A stretch of 64,000 bases of DNA from Wurfbainia villosa. Lineage: Eukaryota > Streptophyta > Magnoliopsida > Zingiberales > Zingiberaceae. The stretch lies in NCBI GenBank assembly GCA_025175895.1, contig CM045993.1:53696621-53760620 (forward strand), read 5' to 3'. Positions within the stretch are counted from its first letter, which is position 1; each line of letters opens with the position of its first letter. A program made the translations under genes and the position numbers. This document shows positions 35,526 through 44,935 of the stretch, in pieces. The notes under the pieces were generated by a model, which was given only the letters and a program-made list of their open reading frames with translations, was not told the origin of the DNA and searched no databases.

Positions 35526-36624
35526 CTATCCTGGATTACTCTGATATTTGCTAACCATGCCCACGGCAAAGAAAATATCCAGCCTCGTACATAACATAGC
35601 ATACATGAGGCTTCCTGCTGCCGAAGCATAAGGAACCGCCTTCATCTCCTCTATCTCCATTGATGTTCTAGGACACATCTCTTTAGATAAAAGTACTCCA
35701 TGCCGAAAAGGTAGAAAACCTTTCTTGGAGTTCTGCATGCTAAAAAGAGCTAAAATAGTGTCTATGTATGAAGCTTGAGATAAGCACAACATCCTTTTCT
35801 TGCAATCCCTTATAACCTTTATCCCAAGGATATGTCCTACTACTCCCAAGTCCTTCATAACAAATTGTTTGGACAACCATACCCTTACGTCTGATAACAC
35901 TTTGACATTGTTGCCAATGAGCAAAATGTCATATACGTATAGTACAAAAAATACCACTACGTTTCCGTCACATCTCTTTTATACACAAGACTCATCCGGA
36001 CATTGAATAAATCCATATGACTGGATTCCCTCATCAAAGCGGATGTTCCAAGATCTCGAAGCTTGCTTTAATCCATAAATGGACCGATTAAGCTTGCACA
36101 AAAGATGCTCTTTGCCCTTTGTAATGAATCCCTCTGGTTTCTCTATATAGATGTTTTCTTCAAGACTTCCATTAAGGAAAGTTGTTTTGACATCCTTCTT
36201 CCAAACCTCATAATCTATATGAGAAGTAATAGACAAGAGAATCTGGATAGACTTAAGCATGGCTACCGATGAAAAAGTCTCATCATAATCGATACCCTCT
36301 CTGAGCATACCCTTTCGCAACAAGCCTTGCTTTAAAGGTCTCTACCTTCCCATATGGTCCTCTCTTTGTTTTGTAGATCCACTTGCATCTAATGGCTTTT
36401 ACACCATTAGGTGGTTCTACTAGCTCCCAGACCTGATTTGAATCTATAGATTCTATCTCAGAATTCATCGCCCTTTGCCAAGATACCGCATCTTTATCTT
36501 GGAGTGCCTTTTCATATGTCCAGGGATCAGGTTCATGTTCGCCAAGGACCAAATCAGAAGATTCTCCCAAGAACATAAATCTATCAGGTTGTCTAACAAC
36601 CCTCCCACTAGGATGAGGTATCAC
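35526..36624 (-). pseudogene. pol: Reverse transcriptase of element G (broken)
   Basis: Three frame-shifted pieces: 36624-36283 (WELVEPPNGVKAI..KWIYKTKRG and FKARLVAKGYAQ), 36323-35979 (DVKTTFLNGSLEE with its catalytic Asp, IYGLKQASRSWN), and 35957-35526. The YVDD box reads YVYD in LYVYDILLIGNN, so the first Asp of the catalytic pair is lost. This copy cannot encode active RT. Confidence 0.86.
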
Positions 36625-37347
36625 CTATGTATCCTCTGTGACACGCGGTGCAGTCACTTGTGGTATGTCCTCTTGTACCATTGGTATTGAAGTAGTGGCA
36701 TCCCCTCTTAATTCCTCTAGAACAATCTTGCTCATGGGCTTGTGGTTCATCACATAGTCTTCTTCTAAAAATTGGGCATTCGTGCTAACGATCACCCTCT
36801 TATCTCTAGGACTATAGAACAAACCACCTTTCGTTCCTCTAGGATAGCCTACGAACAGGCACACTTCTATACGAGATTCCAACATACCAGAATCTCCCTT
36901 CACCACATGTGTTGGACTATCCCAAATCCAAATATGTCTCATACTAGGCTTTCGCCCAGATCACAATTCTGTGGGAGTAGAAGGTACTGATTTAGATGGT
37001 ACCAAATTTAGAATATACACGGCCATTTCCAGAGCATACCCTAAGAACGAATCTAGTAACTCAGAACAACTCATCATCGATCTAACCATCTCCATAAGAG
37101 TCATATTCCTTCGCTCTGCCACACCATTCTGTTGGGGTGTACCAGGTGCAGACAGTTTGGATTGAATCTCAGCCTTTGATAAGTAACTCCTAAACACTCC
37201 CAAGATGTACTCACCACCACAAATCAGATCGTAGTGTCTTGATACTTTTACCTTGACATTTCTCCACATCAACCTTGAATTCTTTGAACCTGTCAAAGCA
37301 TTAAGACTTGCGACGCATCAAGTAAATGTATCCATATTTGAATAATC
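36625..37347 (-). pseudogene. pol: Integrase of element G, C-terminal part (broken)
   Basis: Contains CGGEYILGVFRSYL with the catalytic Glu, GTPQQNGVAERRN, and the region with FVGYPRGTKGGLFYSPRDKRV. Frames are broken at 36961/36942. Element H splits the gene just after the second catalytic Asp: the ...FIDDY segment lies at 42822 and above, and the TAATC duplication falls in those codons. Confidence 0.84.
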
Positions 37348-38576
37348 TGTTAGGGCAATCTCTTGCCATGATAAGGTTTTGATGTGTGTGGCAAAGGGTT
37401 TAAGTTAGGATGATACTGGTATTTAATATGTGCGTTGGAGTCTTACAGGACTTAGTAATTCGCACATGGAGCCTTGGCGGGTTCACCCTCACAACCTCGG
37501 TCCTTGAGTCGGTGAAGGATGACTTTGCAGAAGCCATGCGCTTGGAGCATCCGAGGGACCGCCGGACGAGATGACTTGAAGTGAAGCCAAGGAAGCAGAC
37601 TTCGGAGGCAAGAGACGTGAAGGAGCATTGCAGAGTCGTGCGCCTGATGCTGCCGAGGGACGTGGCCGCGAATGAAGAGAGCTTCGGCGAGGGACTTCGA
37701 GTGAGATGAGAGAATGAGTGAAATGTAAGTAGCTCATTAGGTGAACTTGGCCGAATGGCTGAGTGTCGGAGACTTGACCGCAAGGGTTAAGGTTTACCCG
37801 ACCACCGGAAGCTCAAACTTATGTTAAGTTTGAGTTTCACACGGCACCAGTCGACTGCCATGAAATGGCAGTCGACTACACTGAGTCGAGTGTGTTCGAA
37901 TGGTATCCGACTGATGGGTTTATGCCCGTTAGCCGATCGCCATGGAATGGCGATCGACTACGTGAAGGATATCGCGCACAAAACCGCTGATCGCCAATAG
38001 CGAGTATAGCGTGTGATCGGTGAGGTCTATCGATCGCCAAGAGTTAGTTGGACTACAATGGTCGGATCCTCGTGTTCGGAGGTCGTTGTAGTGACGGGCA
38101 TGATCGCCAAGGCGATCAACTAGTGGTGGCCAACGGGAAGAAATCAGCTCTCTCTATAAAAAGAGAGGGTGTGAGCCTTTGAGAGGCTAATGTTTATGCT
38201 CCAAGTGATCTTCCTAGTGCCCCACAAGCTCTAAACTCTTCTTACTTGTTTTTACTCCATTCTTATTGTAAGAAGAGTGATCTTGATTGTAAAGGTTACC
38301 TCCACCTAGCTTGGTGCAAAGGAGAGACCAATAGTGATTTGCTTTGGAGGAGTGATTCAACTTGGACGAATCGGGATCGTGGATTAGCGGCGTAGCCGTG
38401 AACCACGTTACATCTTCTTTGTTAGCGTTTGTATTTTCGTTTATTGCTTTGTCTTTATTGTTTATGCTTCCGCTTGCGCTAACGATTGTGTAGACGAGCA
38501 AACGAACGAGAGAATTTCGACATCCATCGTAAGAGGGCTATTCACCCCCCTCTAGCCGGCCAATCGATCCCCTACA
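37348..38576 (+). repeat. 5' LTR of element H (1229 bp)
   Basis: TGTTAGGGCAATC to CGATCCCCTACA. TATAAAAA at 38155-38162. The U3 block (37845-38120) has GTCGAC motifs on the left and CGATCG motifs on the right. Confidence 0.92.
37849..37877. repeat. 29-bp perfect hairpin in the H 5' LTR
   Basis: AGTCGACTGCCAT (37849-37861), loop GAA, ATGGCAGTCGACT (37865-37877). It is missing from the H 3' LTR. Confidence 0.87.
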
Positions 38577-38578
38577 AG

Positions 38579-38590
38579 TGGTATCAGAGC
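38579..38590 (+). promoter_or_regulatory. Primer-binding site, element H
   Basis: TGGTATCAGAGC, two bases after the 5' LTR; gag starts 48 bp downstream. Confidence 0.92.
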
Positions 38591-38638
38591 CAAGGAAAGC
38601 TTGTCGAGGACTAACAGCCACAACAAGCAACTTTCAAA

Positions 38639-40270
38639 ATGGCCGACTCCAACATCCATCCTCCGAAGTTTGAAGGAGAATTCGCTTGGTGGAAGAAGCA
38701 AATGGAGGTATTTTTCGAAACGGATTTTGATATTATGATTATAATGGAATCCGGTTTCGTTTTGCCTAGGGATGAAGAGGGGAAGCCAATAGAGAAATCT
38801 AGGTGGACCAAAAGGCAAAGGGAAGAGCATCTTGCAAATTCAAAAGCCAAGCATCATCTTTTCAATGTGCTCCCCCAACAAGAAATCAACCGAATAGGAG
38901 AATGCCTAAGTGCCAAGGAGATATGGGAGAAGCTAATTGAGCTTCATGAAGGCACATCCGAGGCGAAGCAAGCAAGGAGAGATCTCCTCCGCTCCCAACT
39001 ATCCAACATTAAATTAGAAAAGGGAGAAAAGGTAACTTCTTTGCATTCTAGATTCAAAGAAATTTTAATTGGACTAACAAGTGTAGGAGAAAGGCTCTCC
39101 AATCGCGATATGATAATGAAAGTCATAGATGCTTTCCCCCAATCATCCAAGTGGAGTTCAATGGTGGACTCATTTTACATTTCAAAGAATCTAGAGGTAA
39201 GTACTCTAGATGAATTTTTCTCCACTATGGAATTACATGAATCTAGGCTTGAAGGAATACAAGAAGAGCCAAAAATACAACCTTCAAGGGGAGTAGCATT
39301 GTTGGCAAATAAGGGGAAGAAGAAGATAGAGATCTCCTCCTCCTCCGATGACGAAGTGTCTTCCTCCTCCTCCATGGATAGCACCGAAGAAGCCTATATG
39401 GTAAGGAGGGTAAGACGTGCTTTAAAAGGTTTTCATTTTCATAAATCAAATGATAGGAAAAGAAGACCAAGGGGGAAGGTCATATGCTACAATTGCCAAG
39501 GAGAGGGGCACATAAGGGATAATTGTCCCCTCCTAAACAAGAGCAAGGAAGAGAAGAAAAAGAAAGAAGAAAAGAAGAAGAAAAAGGGGAGCAAGAAAAA
39601 GAAGGAAGAGGAGAAGAAGACAAAAGAAAAGGGGAAGACCAAAGCTCTAAAGGCAAGGACTTGGGATGAGCCATCCTCATCCTCCTCATCATCATCGGAT
39701 GAGGAGAATGCCTTTGTCACCAATTTGGCCTTGATGGCCTTTGATGACTTGGATTGCTCTTCCTCCGAAAATGAAGGATCAAGCTCAAGAGGAGAGAGCT
39801 CAAGTGAAGGGGGAGCCTCTACATCCTCCTCATCCGAAGAAGAAGAAGAGGACATGGAAACTATGGTAACAAACTTAACTCCTAAGAAAATAGTTTCCAT
39901 GGTTTCTAGCTTAACTAGGGATTTATTTAGAGCTAAGAAGAAGAATAAAAGCATGCTAGATCAAATTAAGGACTTAGAAAGTAAGTTAGAAAAAGCATGC
40001 TTAAATGATAATATTTCTTCTAGCTTAAATGATGCATGCTCACATGATCTTTATGTGCCATTAGATGTTAGTGATGCATGTATAAATGAAAATAGGGCCT
40101 TAAGGGAAAAGGTAGACTATTTAACAAAAGCCCTAGAAAAATTCACAATTGGCTCCAACACCTTGAACATGATAATTGGGAGTCAAAGGGCAAGTTTCAA
40201 CAAGAAGGGCCTAGGTTATAAAGAAAAGAAAAATGAAAAGGCCTACAAATGCCTAATTGCTAGGGGATAA
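38639..40270 (+). CDS. gag: Gag of element H (543 aa)
   Basis: Nearly identical in layout to the gag of B: UBN2-like half (1-210), zinc knuckle C283-C286-H291-C296, Lys-rich stretch (about 300-335), Ser-rich acidic stretch (340-405), probable coiled coil (about 425-505), then GSQRASFNKKGLGYK. The frame ends at TAA (40268-40270) after KCLIARG, where B has CAA. The conserved tail (WIPKEFLVN and NLFLVPK) continues in the same frame to a TAG at 40373-40375. The N-terminal start MADSNIHPPKF is supported by B, E and F. It should build the particle and bind RNA. Any reverse transcriptase or integrase would have to come from elsewhere. Confidence 0.9.
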   Translation: MADSNIHPPKFEGEFAWWKKQMEVFFETDFDIMIIMESGFVLPRDEEGKPIEKSRWTKRQREEHLANSKAKHHLFNVLPQQEINRIGECLSAKEIWEKLIELHEGTSEAKQARRDLLRSQLSNIKLEKGEKVTSLHSRFKEILIGLTSVGERLSNRDMIMKVIDAFPQSSKWSSMVDSFYISKNLEVSTLDEFFSTMELHESRLEGIQEEPKIQPSRGVALLANKGKKKIEISSSSDDEVSSSSSMDSTEEAYMVRRVRRALKGFHFHKSNDRKRRPRGKVICYNCQGEGHIRDNCPLLNKSKEEKKKKEEKKKKKGSKKKKEEEKKTKEKGKTKALKARTWDEPSSSSSSSSDEENAFVTNLALMAFDDLDCSSSENEGSSSRGESSSEGGASTSSSSEEEEEDMETMVTNLTPKKIVSMVSSLTRDLFRAKKKNKSMLDQIKDLESKLEKACLNDNISSSLNDACSHDLYVPLDVSDACINENRALREKVDYLTKALEKFTIGSNTLNMIIGSQRASFNKKGLGYKEKKNEKAYKCLIARG

Positions 40271-40375
40271 GATAAGAAGAAAGTAATTGCTAGGAAATGG
40301 ATTCCTAAGGAATTTCTAGTGAACCTCATAGGCAAGAATCTATTTTTGGTTCCAAAATTCATCCTTAAGGGTTAG

Positions 40376-41619
40376 GAAAACCCTAGGGTAGTCAACCATA
40401 TGGAATTGACCTATATCATATTTTGGTTGACTTAGGATGGCGGGACAACATTTTTAGAATAGTGTTGGGTGATGATAACGTGCCCATAAATAGGTATTAA
40501 TGCTTAAATCATGATGATTAATGTAATTCCAATGTATGGTTGCAATCATGATTTATGATTTTGAAATTTGGCACATTATCATAAGAAATAGGCTTAAATC
40601 ATGCTTTAGGTAATACTTTACCTATTATCATCATATAATACCTAATGCATGATTATTATTTGATGAATACATGTGTTTAATGATCATAATGTGTAATTCA
40701 TTCATATATGCCTTTATGATCATGAGGATTGTTAGGTTGACACTTAACCTTGGTAGAATCGTATGAATATAATGGTTAAGTGTATACAAATACCCCCTAG
40801 GATGCATCTCACACTCACCATAGGCTACTTTGATTGAAAACTTAGCATGGGTGAGATGTTAGGATGATACAAATGTCCACTAATGCCTATGGCATTTAGA
40901 TGGTCATTTAAGGTATCAAAATAGTAATAATAGACCAATCATGGGGAAGGCTTATGTTTAATTCATAGACATATTGCCCAAAGATCATGGTTGGATATTT
41001 CTTATGTTTTCAAAACAATTTCTTACCCTAAAATCTATGTATTCATGTTTTCAAACAATTGGATGCAAAACTAGGTAGTTAACTTGATACTAGAATGATC
41101 AAAAACCTAGTGGTTTTTAAAGCTTTTGGATTTTTGGCAAAAACAAGAAAATCTAATGAATTTTCATGAAAACTTATTTTTCATTGATAGATATACTTAA
41201 AAGAAATATGTTCCTCAAATTTCATGATTTTTCGAATTTTTTGGAATTTATAATGCATTTCTGAATTTCACCCAGAAAATCAATTTGAATCCTTGTGTCG
41301 CTGCCGCCATATCGATAACGATCATTGCTCACCTGAAAAACAGCCCAATATTTTCTGATTTCAGATTTTAATCATGTTTTTATTATTTTCCTTCTATTTA
41401 ACTTGATGCCATGGATTTATAACTTAGTGTTAATCTTTTTGATGGTGTCAAAGGGGGAGAAGTAATTATGTTTAAGTAAATTATGATAAGGGGAGAAAAT
41501 GAGTTTCATGGATTAAGGGGGAGTTGCATGTTGCTATATCATGTTTATGTTTACATGCTTTCTTACCTTAGAATTTTCATCAAATGTTTTTACCTAACTT
41601 AAACGGATTGCCACACATC
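40376..41619 (+). other. Non-coding 3' region of element H
   Basis: AT-rich, conserved with A, B and E. It holds the stem-loop at 40805-40858 and the hairpin AATGCC-TAT-GGCATT near 40882-40897. Purine tracts near 41452, 41478 and 41517 resemble the polypurine tract. Confidence 0.72.
40805..40858 (+). other. Conserved stem-loop, copy in H
   Basis: CATCTCAC (40805-40812) pairs with GTGAGATG (40851-40858). The outer pair is G with U. Confidence 0.73.
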
Positions 41620-41633
41620 AAAAAGGGGGAGAT
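41620..41633 (+). promoter_or_regulatory. Polypurine tract of element H
   Basis: AAAAAGGGGGAGAT directly before the TG of the 3' LTR. Confidence 0.88.
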
Positions 41634-42821
41634 TGTTAGGGCAATCTCTTGCCATGATAAGGTTTTGATGTGTGTGGCAAAGGGTTTAAGTTAGGATGAT
41701 ATTAGTATTTGATATGTGCGTTAGAGTCTTGCAGGACTTAGTAATTCGCACATGGAGCCTTGGCGGGTTCACCCTCACAACCTCGGTCCTTGAGTCGGTG
41801 AAGGATGACTTTGCGGAAGCCATGCGCTTGGAGCATTCGAGGGACCGCCGGACGAGATGACTTGAAGTGAAGCCAAGGAAGCAGACTTCGGAGGCAAGAG
41901 TCGCGAAGGAGCATTGCAGAGTCGTGCACCTGATGCTGTCGAGGGACGTGGTTGCGAACGAAGAGAGCTTCGGCGAGGGACTTCGAGTGAGATGAGAGAA
42001 TGAGTGAAATGTAAGTAGCTCATTAGGTGAACTTGGCCGAATGGCTGAGTGTCGGAGACTTGACCGCAAGCGTTAAGGTTTACCCGACCGTCGGAAGCTC
42101 AAACTTATGTTAAGTTCCCATGAAAACTAATCGAGTGTGTTAGTATCCGTGATGGGTTTATGCTGATCGGCCATGGAATGCGATCGACCGCTGAGGATAT
42201 GGCGATGACCGCCGTAGCTGCGTGGCCATGTCGATTACGGGCTACGGCGTGATCGTGAGGTCCATCGGTCATTGCCCAAGAGTTCCGTTGGACTACAACG
42301 GTCGGGATCCGACGTGTTCGGAGGCCGTTGTAGTAATGATAGTCATCGCCAAGCGCAATGATCGGTAGTGGCGGCCAACGGGAAGAAATCAGCTCTCTCT
42401 ATAAAAAGAGAGGGTGTGAGCCTTTGAGAGGCTAATGCTTATGCTCAAAGTGATCTTCCTAGTGCCCCACAAGCTCTAAACTCTTCTTACTTGTTTTTAC
42501 TCCATTCTTATTGTAAGAAGAGTGATCTTGATTGTAAAGGTTACCTCCACCTAACTTGGTGCAAAGGAGAGACCAATAGTGATTTGCTTTGGAGGAGTGA
42601 TTCACCTCGGACGAATCGGGATCGTGGATTAGCGGCGTAGCCGTGAACCACGTTACATCTTCTTTGTTAGCGTTTGTATTTTCGTTTATTGCTTTGTCTT
42701 TATTGTTTATGCTTCCGCTTGCGCTAACGATTGTGTAGACGAGCAAACGAACGAGAGAATTCCGACATCCATCGTAAGAGGGTTATTCACCCCCCTCTAG
42801 TCGGCCAATCGATCCCCTACA
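41634..42821 (+). repeat. 3' LTR of element H (1188 bp)
   Basis: Matches the 5' LTR closely on both sides. From about 42110 to 42370 it differs sharply: most GTCGAC motifs are missing or altered and the block is about 40 bp shorter. Confidence 0.92.
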
Positions 42822-43634
42822 TAATCATCTATAAAAGAGACAAAATATTCAAAACCACCTCTAGCCTGGATAGACATAGACCACACAAATTAGAATGAAC
42901 CAATTCCAACACATCTTTGGCTCTATACCCCTTGGCCTTAAAAGGTCTCTTGGTCATTTTACCTTCCAAGCAAGATTCGTAGGTTGGGAAGTCTTCCCCC
43001 CCTAATGAACCCAAAGGTCCATCAGCTATCAACCTTTGAATTCTACTCAGGTTAATATGACCTAACCTTACATGCTAAAGATATATTTGGTTCATTTTCG
43101 AAGGATCTTTTCTCTTATTGGATTTAGAAGATGTGTTATTTATTTCTATTTGCATTGTGGGAGTTTTTGGTTCAAGAGTGTATAAATTTTCTACCAACGC
43201 ACTTGAATAGATAATCTCCTTATTTCTTTTTATAACAACTCTGTCATTAAAAGAAATAGAATACCCACCCATAAACAATTTAGAAACTAAAATCAAATTC
43301 TTTCTAAATGTAGGTACATAATGGCAAATTCTCAGAACCAAAGTTTTATTTCTTTCAAAAGATAAATAAATGTCTCCCACTGGAATAGCCTCCACCTTCG
43401 AAGCATTGCCCATGTAGATGGTAATCTCTCCCTCAGCTAGTCATCTAGTTTCCTAGAACCCCTGCAAAGAATTGCAGATATGATTAGTGGCTCCCGTATC
43501 TACACACCATGTACCGGTAGATAACACCGCTAAATATGTTTCAATGACTAAACTAAAAGATATACTTTTGTTCAATTTATGGTTAGGAAAGTCTGCCTTC
43601 CAATGTCCAGTCTACTTGCAAGTGAAGCACTTAC
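42822..43634 (-). pseudogene. pol: Integrase start, protease and nucleocapsid of element G (broken)
   Basis: Read downward from 43634. The zinc knuckle near 43603-43627 is CFTCK*TGHWKADF: a stop inside it and Phe instead of the fourth Cys. Next come protease remains near 43430-43510 (a Copia CVDTGA-type segment with disruptions), the GAG-pre-integrase region (43413-43075, with ALVENLYTLEPKTPTMQ), and the integrase start with SCLEGKMTKRPFKAKGYRAKD and HSNLCG. Asn stands where the first catalytic Asp is expected. Element I interrupts the knuckle region at 43634. Confidence 0.84.
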
Positions 43635-44736
43635 TATTGGTGTAGTAGGCACCTAAGTTGAACCTGAGTTTTGATTATAGCAAACGATACAAAGTTAAGC
43701 TCATTTTTTTTTCTCATGAGCTAAATCAAGTGTGTAGAAAGTGCTAAAGCTAGAGCTGAAGGTTAGCGACACTTAGAGAGAACCATGGTGGTCAGCCGAC
43801 ACCAGGAGGACTTCGGAGGAAGTCAAAAAACTCAGGTGAAGACCGGAAGCAAAGCTTCAAAGGTAAAGGTTGAGGTAAGCTCATGTGAGTGAGTGTAAGT
43901 AAGGTCGTGTCCTCCGTACGGGGACATCCTTAGGCATCGATCCAACCAACACTTCCCATGGAAGGTCTAAGTCGAGATCGGATGGTAAATGGCCATCGAG
44001 CTTACTTATACTAACTGCATTTTCGAGCTAACTCTTCATTGTAGCTGGAAACCCTGCCATTAGTCGACTTATGGCTTGTATCAGTCGATTGATACTACCA
44101 ATAGTCGATTGATAGGTTTGATCAGTCGACTGCTGGTCAAGGATCAGCCTAGAGGAGTATCAAAGCTTATCTCCATTTCTCAAGGGCTAGGTGGCATCAC
44201 CTCATGAAACCTCATCTCAACAATTAAAGTTTCACAAGGCCATAAAAGTAGGGGTTCTCCACCCTTTTTCCATCATTCAAAGAGCCTCCAAGTGCTTCCA
44301 ATACGCTGCAACATTCCGATGATCTTCCGACGATGAAGCGCTATAGAAATGACAACTCGAGCTCCAATTTTCAATCCTTTCTAGTCATCGATAACCTTTT
44401 AATTTATAAGTTCAGTTTCAAATTGTGTTTCTTTTCGAGTTTTTATCATAACAAGGAGAGGGGGAGTGTCCCGCTACCTTAATCTCTTTTTTGTAATCGC
44501 TTGTCTCCTACCTCCGATGAGGAGGAGACTATTTTAGTGCTTTTGCCCTCTGTGCGTGGTCTCGGACCACTAGGGCCTTGGATTAGTAGCCGAAAGGCTG
44601 TGAACCAAGTAAAAATTCTTTTTTGTACTTACATTCCACTGTGCTATACTCTCTGTACTTTGTTTTTAAACGAATGAGTCGAAAAGTTTCTTTATCGCTA
44701 TTCACCCCCCCTCTAGCGACTCTAATCCATCCAACA
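43635..44736 (+). repeat. 5' LTR of element I (1102 bp)
   Basis: Starts TATTGGTGTAGTAGGC (first TG mutated to TA; M has TGTTGGTGCAG) and ends TCCATCCAACA. U5 has TATTCACCCCCCCTCTAGC. A few GTCGA(C/T) motifs occur at about 44063-44130. Confidence 0.85.
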
Positions 44737-44738
44737 AT

Positions 44739-44750
44739 TTGTATCAGAGC
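44739..44750 (+). promoter_or_regulatory. Primer-binding site, element I (variant)
   Basis: Reads TTGTATCAGAGC, one base off canonical. A 185-bp leader to the gag ATG follows. Confidence 0.8.
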
Positions 44751-44935
44751 CAAGTGCACTAAGATTTGGTGAAACTATCAATCTATCCTTTTTATAGATT
44801 TGTTTTGAATTTTATTAGTTTTTTTTCATTCGTTTAAATTTTCTCCCGCACTACTAATCCAAGACGCAAGTCTTGGTACATTTCGTTGTTTTTGTCGTTG
44901 CTAGATTCTTTCTCTTCACTTGTTTTTTTTTGTTG

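Larger units (their letters stand above)
37348..42821 (+). mobile_element. Element H: complete gag-only LTR retrotransposon
   Basis: 5474 bp: LTR, primer-binding site, gag, about 1.25 kb non-coding, polypurine tract, LTR. Perfect five-base target duplication TAATC (37343-37347 and 42822-42826) in the integrase gene of G. It is the best reference copy of its family here. There is no room for pol between gag and the polypurine tract. Confidence 0.94.
33270..43634 (-). mobile_element. Element G: Angela/BARE-like Copia element, decayed
   Basis: Minus strand. The 3' LTR is at 33270-34925 and pol runs from 34926 upward, split at 37347/42822 by element H and cut at 43634 by element I. The 5' LTR and most of gag lie beyond the window. 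The pol order (nucleocapsid, protease, integrase, RT, RNase H) and the IYGLKQASRSWNIRFDE motif place it in the Angela/BARE group of Copia. It is the same family as K. Confidence 0.87.

Noticed and set aside
38579..38590. tRNA gene fragment suggested by TGGTATCAGAGC
   Set aside because: Only the 12-base complement of a tRNA 3' end is present, next to an LTR. It is a primer-binding site and not a tRNA gene.
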